Positions 42,816 through 51,261 of a stretch of DNA of 64,000 nucleotides are shown piece by piece (the first letter of the stretch is position 1; each line of letters opens with the position of its first letter). The notes under the pieces are model-generated. The model saw only the letters and a program-made list of their open reading frames with translations, was not told the DNA's origin and searched no databases. Position numbers and translations under genes: made by a program. The stretch is from Lysinibacillus pinottii (GTDB taxonomy: Bacteria > Bacillota > Bacilli > Bacillales_A > Planococcaceae), in assembly GCF_024753545.1 (NCBI RefSeq), contig NZ_JANTOO010000009.1, forward strand, positions 124,001-188,000. Direction: 5' to 3'.

Positions 42816-44177
42816 CTACAATTTTATAGAATGTAAGGCTTGAGTGAATTTTTCCACAAGGAAGTCGATCTCCTCTGAGGAGACAATTAGTGGAGGAGAA
42901 AGCGTTAAAACATTATTGTAACCTGCCACAGTTACACCGTTTTTTCCAATAATTAGCCCATGTTCTTTACAGTGCGCAATGACTTTATTAACAAGTGTGA
43001 CATCTAGTGGAATTTTGCTCTTTTTGTCTTGTACAAGCTCTATACCTATCAAAAGTCCTTTTCCACGAATATCCCCAACAAACGGGTTCTCCTTTAATTC
43101 CTCTCGTAAAGTTTTCAGGAGAGTATCACCTAACGTAGCCGAATAGTTAAATAAATTTTCCTCTTCCATAATTTCAATGTTTTTCAATGCCACGGCACAA
43201 GCGGCTGGCGAGCCACCAAATGTGTTAACATGGCGGAAGAAATCGTAATCGTCATTCCCTGCAAAAGCCTCATAAATTTCACGTCGAACAGCAGTAGCAG
43301 ATAGTGGCATATAAGCGCTTGTTAAGCCCTTTGCCATTGTCACAATATCAGGCTGGACACCATAGTTTTGGAAACCAAAAGCTTTACCCGTACGCCCAAA
43401 GCCACAAATCACTTCATCCACAATTAATAATGCACCATGTTTTTCACAAACTGCTTGCACCCCTTGTAAGTAATTCTCATGGGGCATGATCACACCGCCG
43501 CCCGTTATGATAGGCTCCATGATGACAGCAGCAATGGACTCTGACATTTCCCATGTCATCACATGGTCGATCGCTTGCACAGATGGCAATGCACATGGAT
43601 CCTTACTTTGAATATGGTCTTCATTGGCGCGATATGAGTCAGGTGGCGTGACATGGATAAAACCAGGTGCTAATGGCTCATATTTGTATTTTCGCTGAGC
43701 TTGTCCAGTTGCCGCTAAGGCTCCCATCGAGCTACCATGATAGGCACGATAGCGGGAAATAATCTTCGTTCGATTGAGCTGTCCTTTTTGTTGGTGATAT
43801 TGTCGAGCAATTTTGAAGGCAGCTTCATTTGCTTCAGAGCCACTGTTCGAGAAAAAGACGACATAATCATCTCCTAAAAGCTCACTAATCTTTTCACTTA
43901 ATTGAATAGCTGGGATATGTCCGACAGATAACGGTGTATACGTATTTTCTAGTAATTGATCATAGGCAACTTTAGCAATTGCCTCTCGACCATAGCCAAC
44001 ATTTACACACCATAAGCCCGCCATAGCATCTAAATAGCGTTTTCCTTCTATATCGGTAATCCATGCGCCCTTAGAAGATTGGACAATCAACGTTGCTTTA
44101 GGGTTATATGGCTTCATGGCGTGCCAAACAAATTGTTCGTCTTTGACTTGCCAATTCGGTCTTGTTACATTGGTCAC
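42816..44177 (-). CDS. Class III aminotransferase (beta-alanine/omega-amino acid:pyruvate type)
   Basis: A 453-aa PLP enzyme of the omega-transaminase group, likely to transfer the amino group of beta-alanine (or beta-aminoisobutyrate) to pyruvate. AGLWCVNVGYGR near residue 52, SNSGSEANEAAFK near 115, YHGSSMGA near 145, VDEVICGFGRTG near 251 and the Schiff-base lysine in TMAKGLTSAYMPL near 281 are present. The start is judged GTG at 44177, because AAGGAG at 44186-44191 overlaps the other in-frame GTG at 44186 and leaves 8 nt to this one. It is upstream of mmsA, divergent from the pyrimidine-degradation genes via pucR. Confidence 0.88.
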   Translation of the reverse strand: MTNVTRPNWQVKDEQFVWHAMKPYNPKATLIVQSSKGAWITDIEGKRYLDAMAGLWCVNVGYGREAIAKVAYDQLLENTYTPLSVGHIPAIQLSEKISELLGDDYVVFFSNSGSEANEAAFKIARQYHQQKGQLNRTKIISRYRAYHGSSMGALAATGQAQRKYKYEPLAPGFIHVTPPDSYRANEDHIQSKDPCALPSVQAIDHVMTWEMSESIAAVIMEPIITGGGVIMPHENYLQGVQAVCEKHGALLIVDEVICGFGRTGKAFGFQNYGVQPDIVTMAKGLTSAYMPLSATAVRREIYEAFAGNDDYDFFRHVNTFGGSPAACAVALKNIEIMEEENLFNYSATLGDTLLKTLREELKENPFVGDIRGKGLLIGIELVQDKKSKIPLDVTLVNKVIAHCKEHGLIIGKNGVTVAGYNNVLTLSPPLIVSSEEIDFLVEKFTQALHSIKL

Positions 44178-44248
44178 TACACTCACTCCTTCTATACAGG
44201 TAATGGCTGAGCATGCATACGTTTTGAGTCTAATGTGGACAACAAAAA

Positions 44249-44264
44249 TGCAAAGTCGACCCCA
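44249..44264 (-). promoter_or_regulatory. Possible sigma-54-type -24/-12 promoter
   Basis: On the minus strand, TGGGGTCGACTTTGCA has the GG-N10-GC spacing and a TTGCA -12 element, about 70 nt upstream of the aminotransferase start. The central bases of the -24 box do not match (GGT for CAC). No enhancer-binding protein is encoded nearby, so this is tentative. Confidence 0.3.
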
Positions 44265-44335
44265 TTTGTACTTTATATGTATGCCTTAAGTGTTTTAGAA
44301 GGAATATTTTATGAAAGAAAAGTCGGATATTTAAT

Positions 44336-45505
44336 CTATTGATGTGTTAATACGTCCTCAATTAAAAAGGCAATATATAGATTGGTCTTTGTAAAGGGAT
44401 TACTTAAGTCCATATCTAATAGCCATTCAATTTTTTTTATTTTATAAAGAACGGTGTTGCGATGAATAAACTGTCGTTCACTAATCCTACTTGTACTGCC
44501 ATTTTCCTCAAGAAAGATGCGTAAAAATGGCACATAATCTGTGTTGTGCACATCATCATAGTGATAAAGTTGACCTAGTATATCGTGGCTGAAGGATTTC
44601 ATGAGTGATTGATTTTGCACAGCCATAATAATTTTATAGGCACCTATTTCCTTATATTTGTATAAAAAACGATTGTTGTGGAGCTGAGCTAAATGAATGA
44701 CCGTTAATGATTCATCATAACTTTTACGGACATTTTCAAGCTCTTTATGGTAGTTTCCTTTTCCAATAATAATATCCAAGTAACCATTTTTTAACGTGAT
44801 TTTTTCATAGATTTCTTCAACGATTTTTGAGAAGGGTATATTCGGTGTATTGATCTGTGTTTTATCAATTAAAAAGATGAGGTAGTTTTTATGTTTTAAT
44901 TTTAAGAAGCGTTGATAGTGATTTTGAAAAGCGAACTGCACCAAGACCTCATATCGATCGATGGAGGCTTGAGTGCCGACCGTTGTACAAGTAATGATGG
45001 CTAATTCTCTCCCTTGGGGAAAACCTAGCTGTGCTAGTTGATCTTTCATTGCATTAGCGTTTTGTTTGTAATGGAATAATAAATTGAACAGAACCTTTTC
45101 TTCGATGGATAGCTCCTGATGGTGGTTGGCAATAAACTGAAAGGTCGTTTTTAATAGATCAGCTATTCTATAATTCCATGGCATTTGAAAAATAGGGAAA
45201 TCATTTTGATTGGCAAAAGAGATGACAGCTTCTGGAATATCAGGAATGAATGGACCTGTATTAATAATAAAACCAGCTACTTTTTTAGCGTAGGCTTGTT
45301 TCACAAGTTGTTCTAATGAATCTTCGTCTGCATCTAAATTAATACCAGTTGTGACGACTAATTCATTGGGTCTACAAAACATGATTAAATCATTGCTTTC
45401 AACAACATTAATACCCGTAACTCTTCGATACGTACCACTATGTCCAGCGACTAATGTGAGCATTGGGAATTGAACTCCCTCCACAATTTTACGAATCGTC
45501 CCCAT
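44336..45505 (-). CDS. pucR: PucR family transcriptional regulator
   Basis: A 389-aa regulator. The N-terminal PucR ligand-sensing domain spans about residues 5-125 (TLVAGHSGTYRRVTGINV near 17, ELVVTTGINLDAD near 48), with a middle GGDEF-like/CdaR region, and the C-terminal PucR-type helix-turn-helix near 330-385 (SERQFIHRNTVLYKIKKIE). PucR proteins govern purine and pyrimidine or related nitrogen catabolism, which matches its position between the two halves of the pathway. It probably binds the dyad at 45546-45561. Confidence 0.9.
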   Translation of the reverse strand: MGTIRKIVEGVQFPMLTLVAGHSGTYRRVTGINVVESNDLIMFCRPNELVVTTGINLDADEDSLEQLVKQAYAKKVAGFIINTGPFIPDIPEAVISFANQNDFPIFQMPWNYRIADLLKTTFQFIANHHQELSIEEKVLFNLLFHYKQNANAMKDQLAQLGFPQGRELAIITCTTVGTQASIDRYEVLVQFAFQNHYQRFLKLKHKNYLIFLIDKTQINTPNIPFSKIVEEIYEKITLKNGYLDIIIGKGNYHKELENVRKSYDESLTVIHLAQLHNNRFLYKYKEIGAYKIIMAVQNQSLMKSFSHDILGQLYHYDDVHNTDYVPFLRIFLEENGSTSRISERQFIHRNTVLYKIKKIEWLLDMDLSNPFTKTNLYIAFLIEDVLTHQ

Positions 45506-45545
45506 ATTTCCCCCCCTTAATTATGAACATAACTTACCATATATG

Positions 45546-45561
45546 ATGTGCAGTTGCACAT
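45546..45561. promoter_or_regulatory. Probable PucR operator
   Basis: ATGTGCA and TGCACAT are perfect 7-bp inverted arms around GT, in the 140-nt divergent region between pucR and the amidohydrolase gene. Confidence 0.5.
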
Positions 45562-45645
45562 ATTTTTTTAGTTTTCTATCCATATCTCTCAAATTATATC
45601 TATTTTAAAATGTTTAATAACTACTGTGAAAGAGAGGACTTGCAT

Positions 45646-46890
45646 ATGTATAAATGTAATAGTAGACGATTGCAAGAGTTAATTGAACAATTTAGTCAAT
45701 TTGGGGCTACTGATAAGGGTGGCGTCACACGTTTGTCTCTTTCGGATGAGGATGTATTAGCAAGAAACTATTTTTGTGAGTGTTGCGAAGCTTTAGGTAT
45801 GGACATTCATGTGGATGATATGGGAAATATTTATGCGACTCTTCCTGGGAAAAAGGATATGCCACCAATCGTGATGGGTTCTCATTTAGATTCGGTGGAA
45901 AAGGGCGGAAAATTCGATGGTGTATTAGGCGTCTTAACAGCTATTGAGGCCATTCGAACTATCAAGGAAAATGAAATTGAAGTAGATATTCCGCTTATGA
46001 TTGTCAATTTCACGAATGAAGAAGGGGCTCGTTTTGACCCAGCAATGATGAGCTCAGGGGTTATCACCTCAAAATTTGACAAAGAAAAGATGCTACAATC
46101 CACAGATAAAAATGGTGTTCGTTTCCATGAAGCGTTACAAGCGAGTGGATATGAGGGAGAGCAAGGCAATCGTCTGAAGGAAGCCCTCGCTTATATCGAA
46201 TTGCATATTGAGCAAGGGCCAGTGTTAGAAGCCAAACAACGAGAAATTGGAGTTGTAGAAGGTGTGCTTGGTATGGTTTGCTACGAAATTACAATTACAG
46301 GGCAATCGAATCATGCTGGTACGACACCAATGGCAATGCGGAAAGACCCTATGATTGTTGCATCAACGATTATAACTGAATTACATGAGCAGCTAGGAAA
46401 GATTGATGAGCAATTAGTGTTTACATTTGGTCGTATGAACGTGGTTCCTAATATTCACACAGTCATCCCTAATAGGGTGACATTTACGATTGATTCACGT
46501 CATCAATATCCTGAGGTGATGGAACAGGTTGAGGATATTCTTAATGCGCTACCAGAAACCGCAGGAGGGTGTAATATCCACCCTGTAAAGCTGTGGGGGA
46601 GAGAAACCGTACATTTTGATGGAGCCATTTGTAATGAAATAGAAAGAGCCTGCCAGAGCTTCGGTTATACTGCTCATCGCATGTTTAGTGGGGCAGGGCA
46701 TGATGCCCAGTATATGGCAAGTATGGTTCCGTCGGCCATGATTTTTGTTCCAAGTATTCAGGGGAAGAGTCATTGTGAGGAAGAGGAAACAACCTTTGAG
46801 GATTGTGCAAAGGGAGCAGATATTTTACTAGAAACGGTTCTAACGCTACAAACAAAATTTAGTATGGGCGAAACTTATACATTGCATTAA
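45646..46890 (+). CDS. M20 family N-carbamoyl-beta-alanine amidohydrolase
   Basis: A 414-aa zinc-dependent hydrolase of the allantoate amidohydrolase/beta-ureidopropionase/hydantoinase-carbamoylase group. Metal ligands are recognisable in MGSHLDSVEKGGKFDGVLG near residue 81, NEEGARFDP near 124, IELHIEQGP near 182 and the C-terminal SGAGHDAQ near 348. In this cluster it should hydrolyse N-carbamoyl-beta-alanine to beta-alanine, CO2 and ammonia; allantoate is the alternative, but no other allantoin gene is present. The start is ATG at 45646 with GAGAGGA, not the upstream frame from 45610. Confidence 0.88.
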   Translation: MYKCNSRRLQELIEQFSQFGATDKGGVTRLSLSDEDVLARNYFCECCEALGMDIHVDDMGNIYATLPGKKDMPPIVMGSHLDSVEKGGKFDGVLGVLTAIEAIRTIKENEIEVDIPLMIVNFTNEEGARFDPAMMSSGVITSKFDKEKMLQSTDKNGVRFHEALQASGYEGEQGNRLKEALAYIELHIEQGPVLEAKQREIGVVEGVLGMVCYEITITGQSNHAGTTPMAMRKDPMIVASTIITELHEQLGKIDEQLVFTFGRMNVVPNIHTVIPNRVTFTIDSRHQYPEVMEQVEDILNALPETAGGCNIHPVKLWGRETVHFDGAICNEIERACQSFGYTAHRMFSGAGHDAQYMASMVPSAMIFVPSIQGKSHCEEEETTFEDCAKGADILLETVLTLQTKFSMGETYTLH

Positions 46891-46934
46891 ACATGAAGTA
46901 TTCTCGAATTTTGTGATGAAGGGTGAGGGGCACA

Positions 46935-48338
46935 GTGAAAAAAATTATTAAAGGTGGAAGAGTAGCTACTGCTGCGGATGCATTTGAGGCAGATATTTTA
47001 ATTGATAATGGAAAAATTGTGCAAATCGGACGGAATTTAAGTGAGGATGGCGCTGAAACCATTGATGCAACTGGTAAATATGTATTGCCAGGGGGGATTG
47101 ATCCTCATACACATTTAGATATGCCATTTAATAATACGGTAACAGATGATGATTGGAAGTCTGGTACGATTGCGGCGGCTTTTGGTGGGACAACTACTAT
47201 TTTAGATTTCTGTCTAACAGCTGGTGAAGAAAAATTATCAGCAGCTATAGAAAAGTGGCATGACAAGGCCAAGGGAAAGTCTGCTATTGATTATGGATTT
47301 CATTTAATGATTGGCGATTTAACGCCTGAAACCGAAGCCGAATTACCTCAAATTTTAGAGCAAGAAGGAATTACCTCTGTCAAAGTCTTTATGGCCTATG
47401 CTAAAGAATTCCAAGCCTCAGATCGAACACTCTTTAAGGCGTTTAAAATTGCCAAAGACCTTGGAGCGTTGGTGATGGTCCATTGTGAAAATGGCTCTGT
47501 GATTGATGAGCTTGTTGAGGAAGCAAGACGTGCAGGTCATAAGGAGCCGATTTATCATGCTTTAACTCGTCCGGCCGAATTAGAGGGAGAGGCAACAAAA
47601 CGTGCCATCGAGTTAGCACACATTGCTGGAGCAAAGCTATATGTAGTGCATGTAACATGTAAAGAGGCGGTGGATGAAATTATTACCGCTCGTGAAAAGG
47701 GCTATGACGTCTATGGTGAAACATGTCCACCCTATTTAACACTCGATCAATCAGCTCTTGCACAGCCAGGCTTTGAAGGAGCTAAGTATGTTTGGTCACC
47801 ACCCCTTCGTCCAAAATATCATCAAGAACATTTATGGAATGCCCTGAAGGCGAAACAGCTTCAGACAATTGGCTCTGACCAATGCTCCTTTAGCTTTAAG
47901 GGGAAAAAACAATTAGGCCTAAATGATTTCTCAAAAATCCCAAATGGTGGACCTTTCATTGAGGATCGTTTCAGTATTTTATATTCTGAAGGTGTTGCAA
48001 AAGGTAGAATTACGATTCATGAATTTGTTGATATGATTTCTACAAGTGCTGCAAAAATATTTGGTTTATTCCCTCAAAAGGGAACAATCGCCATTGGCTC
48101 TGATGCAGATATTGTTATTTTTGATCCAGAGGCAAAACGCCAAATTTCGGCTAAAACACACCATATGAACGTCGACTATAACCCATATGAAGGATGGGAA
48201 GTGACTGGCGAGCCTATTAGTGTGCTAGTACGTGGCGAGTATGTCATTAAAAATAAAGAATTTGTTGGTGTACTAGGTAGCGGACAATATATTAAACGTC
48301 CATTAAAAGCAGTAGCTGCGGAAGCCTTGAAGATCTAG
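46935..48338 (+). CDS. Dihydropyrimidinase
   Basis: A 467-aa cyclic amidohydrolase with a binuclear zinc centre that opens dihydrouracil or dihydrothymine to N-carbamoyl-beta-amino acids. GGIDPHTHLDMPF near residue 54, the carboxylated lysine in SVKVFMAYA near 153, VHCENG near 184, VVHVTCKEA near 240 and IGSDQCSF near 315 are present. Hydantoinase activity is related, but the adjoining PreT/PreA pair points to pyrimidines. GTG at 46935 is chosen after GAGGGG; the in-frame GTG at 46923 lies within the ribosome site. Confidence 0.93.
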   Translation: MKKIIKGGRVATAADAFEADILIDNGKIVQIGRNLSEDGAETIDATGKYVLPGGIDPHTHLDMPFNNTVTDDDWKSGTIAAAFGGTTTILDFCLTAGEEKLSAAIEKWHDKAKGKSAIDYGFHLMIGDLTPETEAELPQILEQEGITSVKVFMAYAKEFQASDRTLFKAFKIAKDLGALVMVHCENGSVIDELVEEARRAGHKEPIYHALTRPAELEGEATKRAIELAHIAGAKLYVVHVTCKEAVDEIITAREKGYDVYGETCPPYLTLDQSALAQPGFEGAKYVWSPPLRPKYHQEHLWNALKAKQLQTIGSDQCSFSFKGKKQLGLNDFSKIPNGGPFIEDRFSILYSEGVAKGRITIHEFVDMISTSAAKIFGLFPQKGTIAIGSDADIVIFDPEAKRQISAKTHHMNVDYNPYEGWEVTGEPISVLVRGEYVIKNKEFVGVLGSGQYIKRPLKAVAAEALKI

Positions 48339-48350
48339 CTTCCTGCCGTT

Positions 48351-48391
48351 TAGAACCGATTGTTTTGGCTGGAGAACAAAACAATCGGTCT
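48351..48391 (+). other. Perfect 13-bp hairpin between dihydropyrimidinase and preT genes
   Basis: ACCGATTGTTTTG (48355-48367) pairs with its exact complement at 48377-48389, extended by TAGA/TCTA with one bulge. No T-run follows, so it is more likely an mRNA processing or stability element than a terminator. Confidence 0.55.
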
Positions 48392-48437
48392 AGTAATTGG
48401 GTGCACGGAAAAAATGAACACATGAGGGGGATGTGGA

Positions 48438-49805
48438 ATGGTTCCGATTCAAGAAAATGCGATGACCGTACAGCTAAAACGTAATTTTGTGGAATTAAAA
48501 AACAAGATGACAAAGAATGAGGCTATTGAGGAAGCCAATCGTTGTCTCTATTGCTATGACGCACCATGTATTAAAGCGTGTCCGACAAGTATTCAAATCC
48601 CAAATTTTATAAAAAAAATCGCATCTGGTAATATGAAGGGTTCTGCTACGACTATATTAGAAGCAAATCCTATTGGTGCTAGCTGTGCAAGGGTTTGTCC
48701 AACAGAAGAACTATGCGAAGGAGTGTGTGTTTTAAACTCTTCAACAAAGCCAATCAAAATTGGGGAGTTACAGCGGTATGCAACAGATTGGGCAATGGAT
48801 ACGAATGTCCAGCTATTTAAACAGGGGCAAAGTAATGGACAGAAGGTAGCCATTATTGGAGCAGGCCCTGCTGGTTTATCGGCAGCCAGAGAACTCAGCC
48901 GTTTCGGTTATCAAGTAACCATCTATGAGACCGAAGCGAAGGCAGGTGGCTTAGGGAGTTATGGGATTGTAGCTTTCCGATTACCAAACGATGTTGTAGA
49001 TTGGGAAGTGGAGCAAATAGAACAGCTTGGAGTGGATATTCAAACAAATACGACGGTTGGTGTCGACATTACTGCGGATGAAATTTTGGCAGAATATGAC
49101 CATGTTATTTTAGCTGTTGGTATGGGGGCTGTTCCAAATCTAGGCATTGAGGGTGAAGATTTAGAGGGTGTCCACGATGCTATTGAGTTTGTCAGAAAAA
49201 CAAAAATGGGACCGCTTACAAATGATATCGTAGGAAAACGTGTAGCTGTTATTGGTGCAGGAAATACAGCCATTGACGGTGCTACAAGTGCGGTGCGTTT
49301 AGGTGCAGACAATGTCCAAATACTTTATCGAAGAACGCAAAAGGAAATGACTGCCTATAAATTTGAGTATGAATTTGCTAAGCAGGATGGTGTGGAATTT
49401 AAATGGCTCACAGCACCAAAGAAAATTATTGGTAATGAGGCTGGTAGGGTGACAGGCATTGAATGCGTGAAAATGAAGCTTGGGGAGCCAGGACCTGATG
49501 GTCGACAAAGACCAGAGGAAGTGCAGGGCTCTAATTTTATCCTTGAAGTGGATGCTGTTATTAAAGCTATTGGGCAAACCCGTTTTGTTTCATTAATTGA
49601 AGCATTCGGTTTAGCGCATACAAATGGGGTTGTTGATATAAATGAGACAACGATGCAAACGTCTAATGACAAAGTATTTGCATGTGGAGACGTTGTCTTT
49701 GGCAATGGACAGGGAGAGGCGATGGTGGTGACTGCTGTACAGCAAGGAAAAGATGCAGCATACAAGATTCATGAACGTTTAAGAAAACCAAGTGAGATTG
49801 CATAA
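48438..49805 (+). CDS. preT: NAD-dependent dihydropyrimidine dehydrogenase subunit PreT
   Basis: A 455-aa flavoprotein subunit resembling the glutamate synthase small chain. It passes electrons from NAD(P)H to PreA for reduction of uracil or thymine. An N-terminal Fe-S domain carries two cysteine groups (CLYCYDAPCIKACP near residue 36; CARVCPTEELCEGVC near 77). The FAD loop IIGAGPAGLSAARELSRFG lies near 139 and the NAD loop VIGAGNTAIDGA near 271. ATG at 48438 follows GAGGGGGATG. It overlaps the beginning of the preA reading frame, but preA itself starts 13 nt after the preT stop. Confidence 0.93.
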   Translation: MVPIQENAMTVQLKRNFVELKNKMTKNEAIEEANRCLYCYDAPCIKACPTSIQIPNFIKKIASGNMKGSATTILEANPIGASCARVCPTEELCEGVCVLNSSTKPIKIGELQRYATDWAMDTNVQLFKQGQSNGQKVAIIGAGPAGLSAARELSRFGYQVTIYETEAKAGGLGSYGIVAFRLPNDVVDWEVEQIEQLGVDIQTNTTVGVDITADEILAEYDHVILAVGMGAVPNLGIEGEDLEGVHDAIEFVRKTKMGPLTNDIVGKRVAVIGAGNTAIDGATSAVRLGADNVQILYRRTQKEMTAYKFEYEFAKQDGVEFKWLTAPKKIIGNEAGRVTGIECVKMKLGEPGPDGRQRPEEVQGSNFILEVDAVIKAIGQTRFVSLIEAFGLAHTNGVVDINETTMQTSNDKVFACGDVVFGNGQGEAMVVTAVQQGKDAAYKIHERLRKPSEIA

Positions 49806-49818
49806 GGGGGGAACTTAC

Positions 49819-51081
49819 ATGGCAGACTTACGCATTAACTTAGCAGGCATCCAATCGCCGAATCCATTTTGGTTGGCATCCGCACCACCTACGAATTCAG
49901 GTTATCAAGTACAACGCGCATTTGAAGCTGGTTGGGGTGGTGCCGTGTGGAAAACATTGGGGGAGCCCATTTTAAATGTATCTTCACGTTTTGCGGCTGT
50001 TAGCTATAACGGTCAACGTGTAGCGGGCTTCAATAATATTGAATTGATTACGGATCGACCGTTAGAAGTGAATTTACAAGAAATATATGAGACAAAAAAG
50101 AAATTTCCTCATCACGCGATTATAGCCTCTTTAATGGTGGAGCCAAAGCAAGAAAAGTGGCATGAAATCGTAAAACGTGTAGAAGATGTGGGGGTTGATG
50201 GTCTTGAGCTTAACTTTGGTTGTCCACATGGGATGGCAGAGCGAGGGATGGGCTCTGCCTCTGGTCAAGTCCCTGAACTGGTGGAAAAGCAAACATACTG
50301 GGTAAAGGAAGCAGCACGTACACCGGTCATTGTGAAATTAACACCAAATATTACGGATATTACAGTTACGGCAGAAGCGGCTACTAGAGGTGGAGCAGAT
50401 GCCGTAAGTATGATAAACACGATAAATAGTTTAGCAGGTGTAGATTTAGATACTTGGAATACAGTTCCTCATGTTGCTGGTAAAGGAGCACATGGTGGCT
50501 ATTGTGGCCCAGCTGTAAAGCCAATTGCCCTTAATATGGTGGCAGAATGTGCTCGCAATCCATTAGTCAATGTACCGATTTCGGGCATTGGCGGAATTTC
50601 TAATTGGCAGGATGCCGCAGAATTTATTTTAATGGGTGCTACAGGCGTTCAAGTTTGTACAGCAGCGATGCACCATGGCTTTAGTATTGTGGAGGATATG
50701 ATTGATGGGTTGAACAATTATTTAGACGATAAAGGTTTAGCTTCCGTCATGGATTTAGTAGGTCGCTCCGTTTCAAGATATTCAAACTGGGGTGATTTAG
50801 ACTTAAATTATAAAATTGTCGCAGAAATTAATAATGATGTTTGTATAAATTGTAACAAGTGTCATATTGCTTGCGAGGATACATCACATCAATGTATTGA
50901 TCTTTATACTGAAAATGGACGTCCATTGCTAAAGGTTCGTGAAGAAGACTGTGTAGGTTGTAATTTATGCTCTATTGTTTGTCCAGTGGATGGTGCAATT
51001 TCTATGGTTGAACGAAAATCAACCGTTCCACCAATGACATGGAATGAACGCCAAACGCTCATTAGTAGTCTCTCAAAATAA
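49819..51081 (+). CDS. preA: NAD-dependent dihydropyrimidine dehydrogenase subunit PreA
   Basis: A 420-aa catalytic subunit: an FMN-binding TIM barrel of the dihydroorotate dehydrogenase type (residues 1-310; SAPPTNSGYQ near 19, LNFGCPHGM near 132, the active-site MINTINS segment near 197) followed by a C-terminal ferredoxin domain with two [4Fe-4S] motifs (CINCNKCHIAC near 341 and CVGCNLCSIVCP near 378). With PreT it reduces uracil to dihydrouracil. The start is ATG at 49819 (AAGGGGGG), not the upstream in-frame codon inside preT. Confidence 0.94.
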   Translation: MADLRINLAGIQSPNPFWLASAPPTNSGYQVQRAFEAGWGGAVWKTLGEPILNVSSRFAAVSYNGQRVAGFNNIELITDRPLEVNLQEIYETKKKFPHHAIIASLMVEPKQEKWHEIVKRVEDVGVDGLELNFGCPHGMAERGMGSASGQVPELVEKQTYWVKEAARTPVIVKLTPNITDITVTAEAATRGGADAVSMINTINSLAGVDLDTWNTVPHVAGKGAHGGYCGPAVKPIALNMVAECARNPLVNVPISGIGGISNWQDAAEFILMGATGVQVCTAAMHHGFSIVEDMIDGLNNYLDDKGLASVMDLVGRSVSRYSNWGDLDLNYKIVAEINNDVCINCNKCHIACEDTSHQCIDLYTENGRPLLKVREEDCVGCNLCSIVCPVDGAISMVERKSTVPPMTWNERQTLISSLSK

Positions 51082-51261
51082 AGACTTTTCATCTTTATTC
51101 AGTAGTAGACATTTATAGGGGGAAGCTCTAGCCTTTCGAACACCAACTGAATGAAGATAATGAAGAAAATCGAAATTCCACCTTCCTTCATTAATTGGCG
51201 ATGGAGGAAGGAAAAACTTCAAGTAGTTGTCACGGAAATTAAAAAAAAGGAGAGAAACTTT

